Assembly: GCA_027056215.1 (NCBI GenBank)
Contig: JALULO010000215.1
Location: 1 to 7,566 of the forward strand
From: Campylobacterales bacterium
GTDB taxonomy: Bacteria; Campylobacterota; Campylobacteria; Campylobacterales; QNZT01
Length of the DNA: 7,566 bases
Direction of reading: 5' to 3'
The position numbers and the translations under genes are program-made. Shown here piece after piece: positions 6,458 to 7,566 of this stretch. The notes beneath the pieces were generated by a model. That model was not told where the DNA came from. It searched no databases and worked only from the letters and a program-made list of their open reading frames with translations. The first letter of the stretch is position 1. Every line of letters starts with the position of its first letter.

Positions 6458-7566
6458 CTATTGTGCTACACCTATTTCAAAATATTCCCACCCATTTTCT
6501 TCTAATCTATTTCGATTATATTGGTTACGTCCATCAAAAATAACTTGATTGTTTAATCTTTGTTTCATTTCATCAAAATCTGGACTTCTGAATTCTTTCC
6601 ATTCGGTTACTAAAATCATAGCTTCTACATCTGTTAATGCATCATATTTAGAAGATACATAGGTTACATTTTTGTTCTCTTTTAGATAATGGCTTTTTGC
6701 TTCATGTTCTGCTTTGGGATCATAGGCTTTGATTTTCGCACCCCTACTTGTAAGTTCATTGATAATAGTTATGGCACTAGCTTCTCGCATATCATCAGTT
6801 TCAGGTTTAAATGCTAAACCCCATACCCCAAAAGTTTTTCCACTTAAATTTTCACCAAATCTTTTGATCACTTTATCACTGATCACACGTTTTTGTGCAT
6901 AGTTTACAGCCTCAACAGCATCAAGAAGTTTAGGCTCATATCCAAAATCTTTACTGGTTTTTGCCAAAGCTTGGACATCTTTAGGAAAACAACTACCACC
7001 ATAGCCACATCCTGGATAGATGAAGCTATACCCTATTCTGCTATCACTCCCTATACCGTGTCTTACTTTATTCACATCGGCACCAACTTTTTCACATATA
7101 TTTGCGATTTCATTCATAAATGATATCTTGGTCGCAAGCATAGCATTTGCTGCATATTTTGTCATTTCGGCAGATTTGATATCCATCGCAACAAAACGTT
7201 CATGTGAGTGTGTAAATGGTGCGTAAAGTTCTCTCATCACATCAAATGCTTTTTCATTATCTGCTCCAATCACAACACGATCTGGTTTCATAAAATCAGA
7301 AACTGCTGCACCTTCTTTAAGAAATTCAGGATTTGAAATCACATCAAAAGTTAACTTACTCTCTCTTTTATCCAGTGTTTCTTGCACCATAGCACGTACT
7401 TTATTTGCTGTACCAACTGGTACTGTAGATTTATCGATTATATACATATGATGCGTCATATTTTCACCGATCGCTTTTGCAACAGCAAGTACGTACTGTA
7501 AATCTGCGCTGCCATCTTCCCCCATAGGTGTTCCAACAGCGATAAAACAGATATCACTCTCATTCA
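6458..7566 (-). CDS. ugd: UDP-glucose 6-dehydrogenase, N-terminus cut by window edge
   Basis: Oxidises UDP-glucose to UDP-glucuronate with two NAD+, supplying sugars for capsule, exopolysaccharide or LPS. About 368 codons are visible; reading past the internal Met at 7525 to the window end adds NESDICFIAVGTP in frame, so the gene continues upstream. Roughly 70 residues, with the Rossmann GxGxxG, are missing. Visible family motifs are AVGTPMGEDGSADL, NPEFLKEGAAVSDFMKPDRV (catalytic region), YAANAMLATKISFMNEIA, GYGGSCFPKD with the catalytic Cys at codon 6991-6989, and VWGLAFKPETDDMREA (substrate-binding C-domain). The stop is TAG at 6460-6458. It is convergent with ccoG. GDP-mannose dehydrogenase is the nearest alternative, but the spacing and GGSCFPKD...FKPxTDDMREA fit the UDP-glucose enzyme better. 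Confidence 0.95.
   Translation of the reverse strand, partial: NESDICFIAVGTPMGEDGSADLQYVLAVAKAIGENMTHHMYIIDKSTVPVGTANKVRAMVQETLDKRESKLTFDVISNPEFLKEGAAVSDFMKPDRVVIGADNEKAFDVMRELYAPFTHSHERFVAMDIKSAEMTKYAANAMLATKISFMNEIANICEKVGADVNKVRHGIGSDSRIGYSFIYPGCGYGGSCFPKDVQALAKTSKDFGYEPKLLDAVEAVNYAQKRVISDKVIKRFGENLSGKTFGVWGLAFKPETDDMREASAITIINELTSRGAKIKAYDPKAEHEAKSHYLKENKNVTYVSSKYDALTDVEAMILVTEWKEFRSPDFDEMKQRLNNQVIFDGRNQYNRNRLEENGWEYFEIGVAQ

Noticed and set aside
6893..7226. Two overlapping plus-strand open frames of 76 and 68 codons.
   Set aside because: Both lie antisense within ugd, have no ribosome site and no recognisable motif.
1..7566. CRISPR arrays, tRNA or rRNA genes, insertion sequences, prophage or defence islands.
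   Set aside because: No regularly spaced repeats, no cloverleaf or rRNA-like segment, and no transposase; the resolvase-like gene has no terminal repeats around it.

Overview
The low G+C content, short intergenic gaps and gene content (a CcoG with eight soluble-domain cysteines, extended -10 promoters of the TGnTAAAAT type, purM and speE side by side) suggest a Campylobacterota (Epsilonproteobacteria) chromosome, perhaps a free-living Sulfurimonas- or Sulfurovum-like organism. The genus cannot be fixed from this window, and the placement is an inference from protein flavour and promoter style.

Layout. Positions 1-523 (minus) hold the N-terminal two thirds of spermidine synthase SpeE, cut by the window edge. 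A 152-bp divergent promoter region follows. Then comes a plus-strand pair: a 79-residue two-helix membrane protein with a CP...PPC tail (676-915) overlapping purM (915-1910), which is closed by a hairpin directly after its stop. Next is a 707-residue PAS-PAS-GGDEF-EAL protein (2049-4172) whose EAL half looks intact and whose GGDEF half has lost a metal-binding Asp. After it, a 35-bp dyad lies over a near-consensus sigma-70 promoter (4189-4226). This drives a two-gene unit: a serine-recombinase-like protein lacking the catalytic Ser (4256-4921) and ccoG, the cbb3 oxidase assembly Fe-S protein (4924-6363). The plus-strand block ends in a strong hairpin made of repeated 10-mers (6368-6408). A convergent, 5'-truncated UDP-glucose 6-dehydrogenase gene (ugd) fills 6458-7566 on the minus strand.

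Most of the window is housekeeping metabolism (polyamine, purine and UDP-sugar synthesis). The part most worth a second look is 4189-6363: a resolvase-fold protein that appears to have lost recombinase chemistry but kept its DNA-binding end, translated just ahead of a respiratory assembly gene and expressed from a promoter buried in a long palindrome. The simplest reading is a recombinase turned transcription factor that represses its own operon. This is an inference and has not been shown.
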